Assembly: GCF_001570765.1 (NCBI RefSeq) | Contig: NZ_BCSH01000013.1 | Location: 1-45,004 of the forward strand | Direction: 5' to 3' | DNA length: 45,004 nucleotides | Source: Nocardiopsis listeri NBRC 13360 | Lineage (GTDB): Bacteria > Actinomycetota > Actinomycetes > Streptosporangiales > Streptosporangiaceae | In this document: positions 44,168 to 45,004 of the stretch, in pieces | Layout: the number at the start of each line of letters is the position of its first letter | Numbering within the stretch: position 1 is the stretch's first letter | Program-made: the position numbers and the translations under genes | The notes under the pieces: model-generated | The model's input: only the letters and a program-made list of their open reading frames with translations | What the model was told of the DNA's origin: nothing | Database searches by the model: none

Positions 44168-44863
44168 TTGTACACCTTCGGGCCGATCGCGGCTCTTATC
44201 GACGTGCTCTCGGCGATCCTCGCCGTACTGACCGACCTGCTCGCCCCGTTCTCCGGGGCCTTCGCCGCCGGCCTGGCGGTGATCGCGCTGACCGTGGCCG
44301 TGCGCGTGCTGCTCCTGCCTCTGGGGGTGGCGCAGGTGCGCGCGGAGAAACAGCGTGCCCGCCTCGCCCCGCGCCTGGCGGCGATCACCGAACGTCACGG
44401 CAAGAACCCCGAACGGCTGATCGCCGAACAGCGCAAGGTCTACTCCGAGGCGGGGACCGGGCCGCTGGCCGGATGTCTTCCGGGGCTCGCTCAGGTTCCG
44501 ATCATGATCGCCCTGTACGGGCTGTTCATCGGGGTCGTCCCCGGTACGGAAGCGCTGTTGCGGCGTACCTTCGCCGGGGTCGAACTGGGTGCCACCCTGG
44601 CCGGCGGTTCCTTTTCCCCGGTCTTCGTCGTGATGCTGGTCGTGCTGGCCGCGGTGGCCTGGGCCGGCCGTCGGTACGTCATGTTGCCGACCATGCAGGC
44701 GGGCCCGGCTCAGCCGCCGATGCTCGGGGCCTTGTCCTACCTACAGTTCTTCACCGTGCTCGTCGCGGTGTTCGTTCCGTTGGCCGCGGGACTGTACCTG
44801 TGCGCCTCCACCACGTGGGCGCTGGGTGAAAAGCTCGTCCTGCGTCGACTCATCCCCGACTAG
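44168..44863 (+). CDS. YidC/Oxa1-family membrane protein insertase paralogue
   Basis: A 231-residue protein read from TTG 44168 with GAAGG about 10 nt upstream. Membrane helices lie at about residues 5-25, 33-55, 105-125, 145-165 and 195-220. The cytoplasmic hairpin (VRAEKQRARLAPRLAAITERHGKNPERLIAEQRKVY) and the GPLAGCLPGLAQVPIMIALYGLF segment are YidC hallmarks. It lacks the long periplasmic domain and is shorter than the main actinobacterial YidC near dnaA, so it is likely a secondary insertase paired with the DUF6412 protein. Confidence 0.88.
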   Translation: MYTFGPIAALIDVLSAILAVLTDLLAPFSGAFAAGLAVIALTVAVRVLLLPLGVAQVRAEKQRARLAPRLAAITERHGKNPERLIAEQRKVYSEAGTGPLAGCLPGLAQVPIMIALYGLFIGVVPGTEALLRRTFAGVELGATLAGGSFSPVFVVMLVVLAAVAWAGRRYVMLPTMQAGPAQPPMLGALSYLQFFTVLVAVFVPLAAGLYLCASTTWALGEKLVLRRLIPD

Positions 44864-44913
44864 ATGAGTAATTCCAAGGGGTGGGCGTGGTGGGGGACGG
44901 TGGTGGTTGTTGG

Positions 44914-45004
44914 TGGGGGCGCCTGGGGTCGAGAGTCTTGGGGTTGTTGGGAGGGTGGCGGGTCTGTGGGTGGGGCGCCTGGGGGCGGGAACCTTGGGGT
45001 CGTT
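44914..45004. repeat. G/T-rich tandem repeat cut by the window edge
   Basis: Two units with a 57-bp period (from 44914 and from 44971) share GGGGCGCCTGGGG, a divergent middle, and CTTGGGG followed by T/C-G-T-T. The strand is very rich in G and T with few C and A. More units may follow outside the window. Confidence 0.6.

Overview
The window is chromosomal DNA of a high-GC actinomycete. GC-rich third codon positions, frequent GTG and occasional TTG starts, an HspR/HAIR-controlled dnaK operon, a DUF397/XRE-DUF5753 gene pair and an ECF42-DGPF pair all point there. The overall gene style fits Nocardiopsaceae (Nocardiopsis or a relative); this placement is inference. No rRNA, tRNA, CRISPR array, integrase or transposase was seen.

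Layout. (1) 0.1-8.1 kb, minus strand: a three-gene unit of an OB-fold/NfeD-like membrane protein, a YqiK-type flotillin and a 1684-residue AAA+ ATPase of the 'DNA repair ATPase' type. (2) 8.3-13.6 kb: a DGPF/YCII protein with its ECF42 sigma factor and a matching candidate promoter, an extended-SDR epimerase, a second ECF sigma factor overlapping a CU044_5270-type membrane protein, and a convergent CYTH enzyme. (3) 13.7-18.9 kb: an accessory stretch with an XRE/DUF5753 regulator and DUF397 protein diverging from small ORFs, an RsbW-like ATPase and a small membrane protein. A MerR regulator and several microproteins follow, including 43- and 32-residue ones that are easily missed. (4) 18.8-26.3 kb, minus strand: dnaK-grpE-dnaJ-hspR-clpB, with a HAIR operator next to a near-consensus promoter. 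(5) 26.7-34.2 kb: an EtfD-like membrane Fe-S oxidoreductase, an ABC-2 exporter pair, and a protein made of two fused DesK-type histidine kinases whose first copy has lost its phospho-acceptor histidine. (6) 34.2-45.0 kb: mainly housekeeping and small-metabolism genes. These are a membrane-anchored hypothetical protein, a gamma-carbonic anhydrase-like protein, a DivIVA-like coiled-coil protein, GNAT, TetR, a methyltransferase, RidA divergent from a D-aminoacylase, a RelE toxin remnant, and a DUF6412-YidC pair.

The most unusual non-coding signal is a roughly 160-170 bp structured repeat. It occurs between hspR and clpB and again, inverted, between the ABC permease and the double kinase. It has 11-bp inverted arms, a 30-nt identical block and an inner hairpin with a compensatory base-pair change. 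Both copies have the same orientation relative to the transcription of their neighbours. Other structures are a perfect 15-bp inverted repeat before the ABC genes, a perfect hairpin between grpE and dnaJ, an operator-like palindrome between ridA and the aminoacylase gene, and a G-rich tandem repeat running off the right edge.

All assignments come from reading motifs and translations by eye; no database search was possible.
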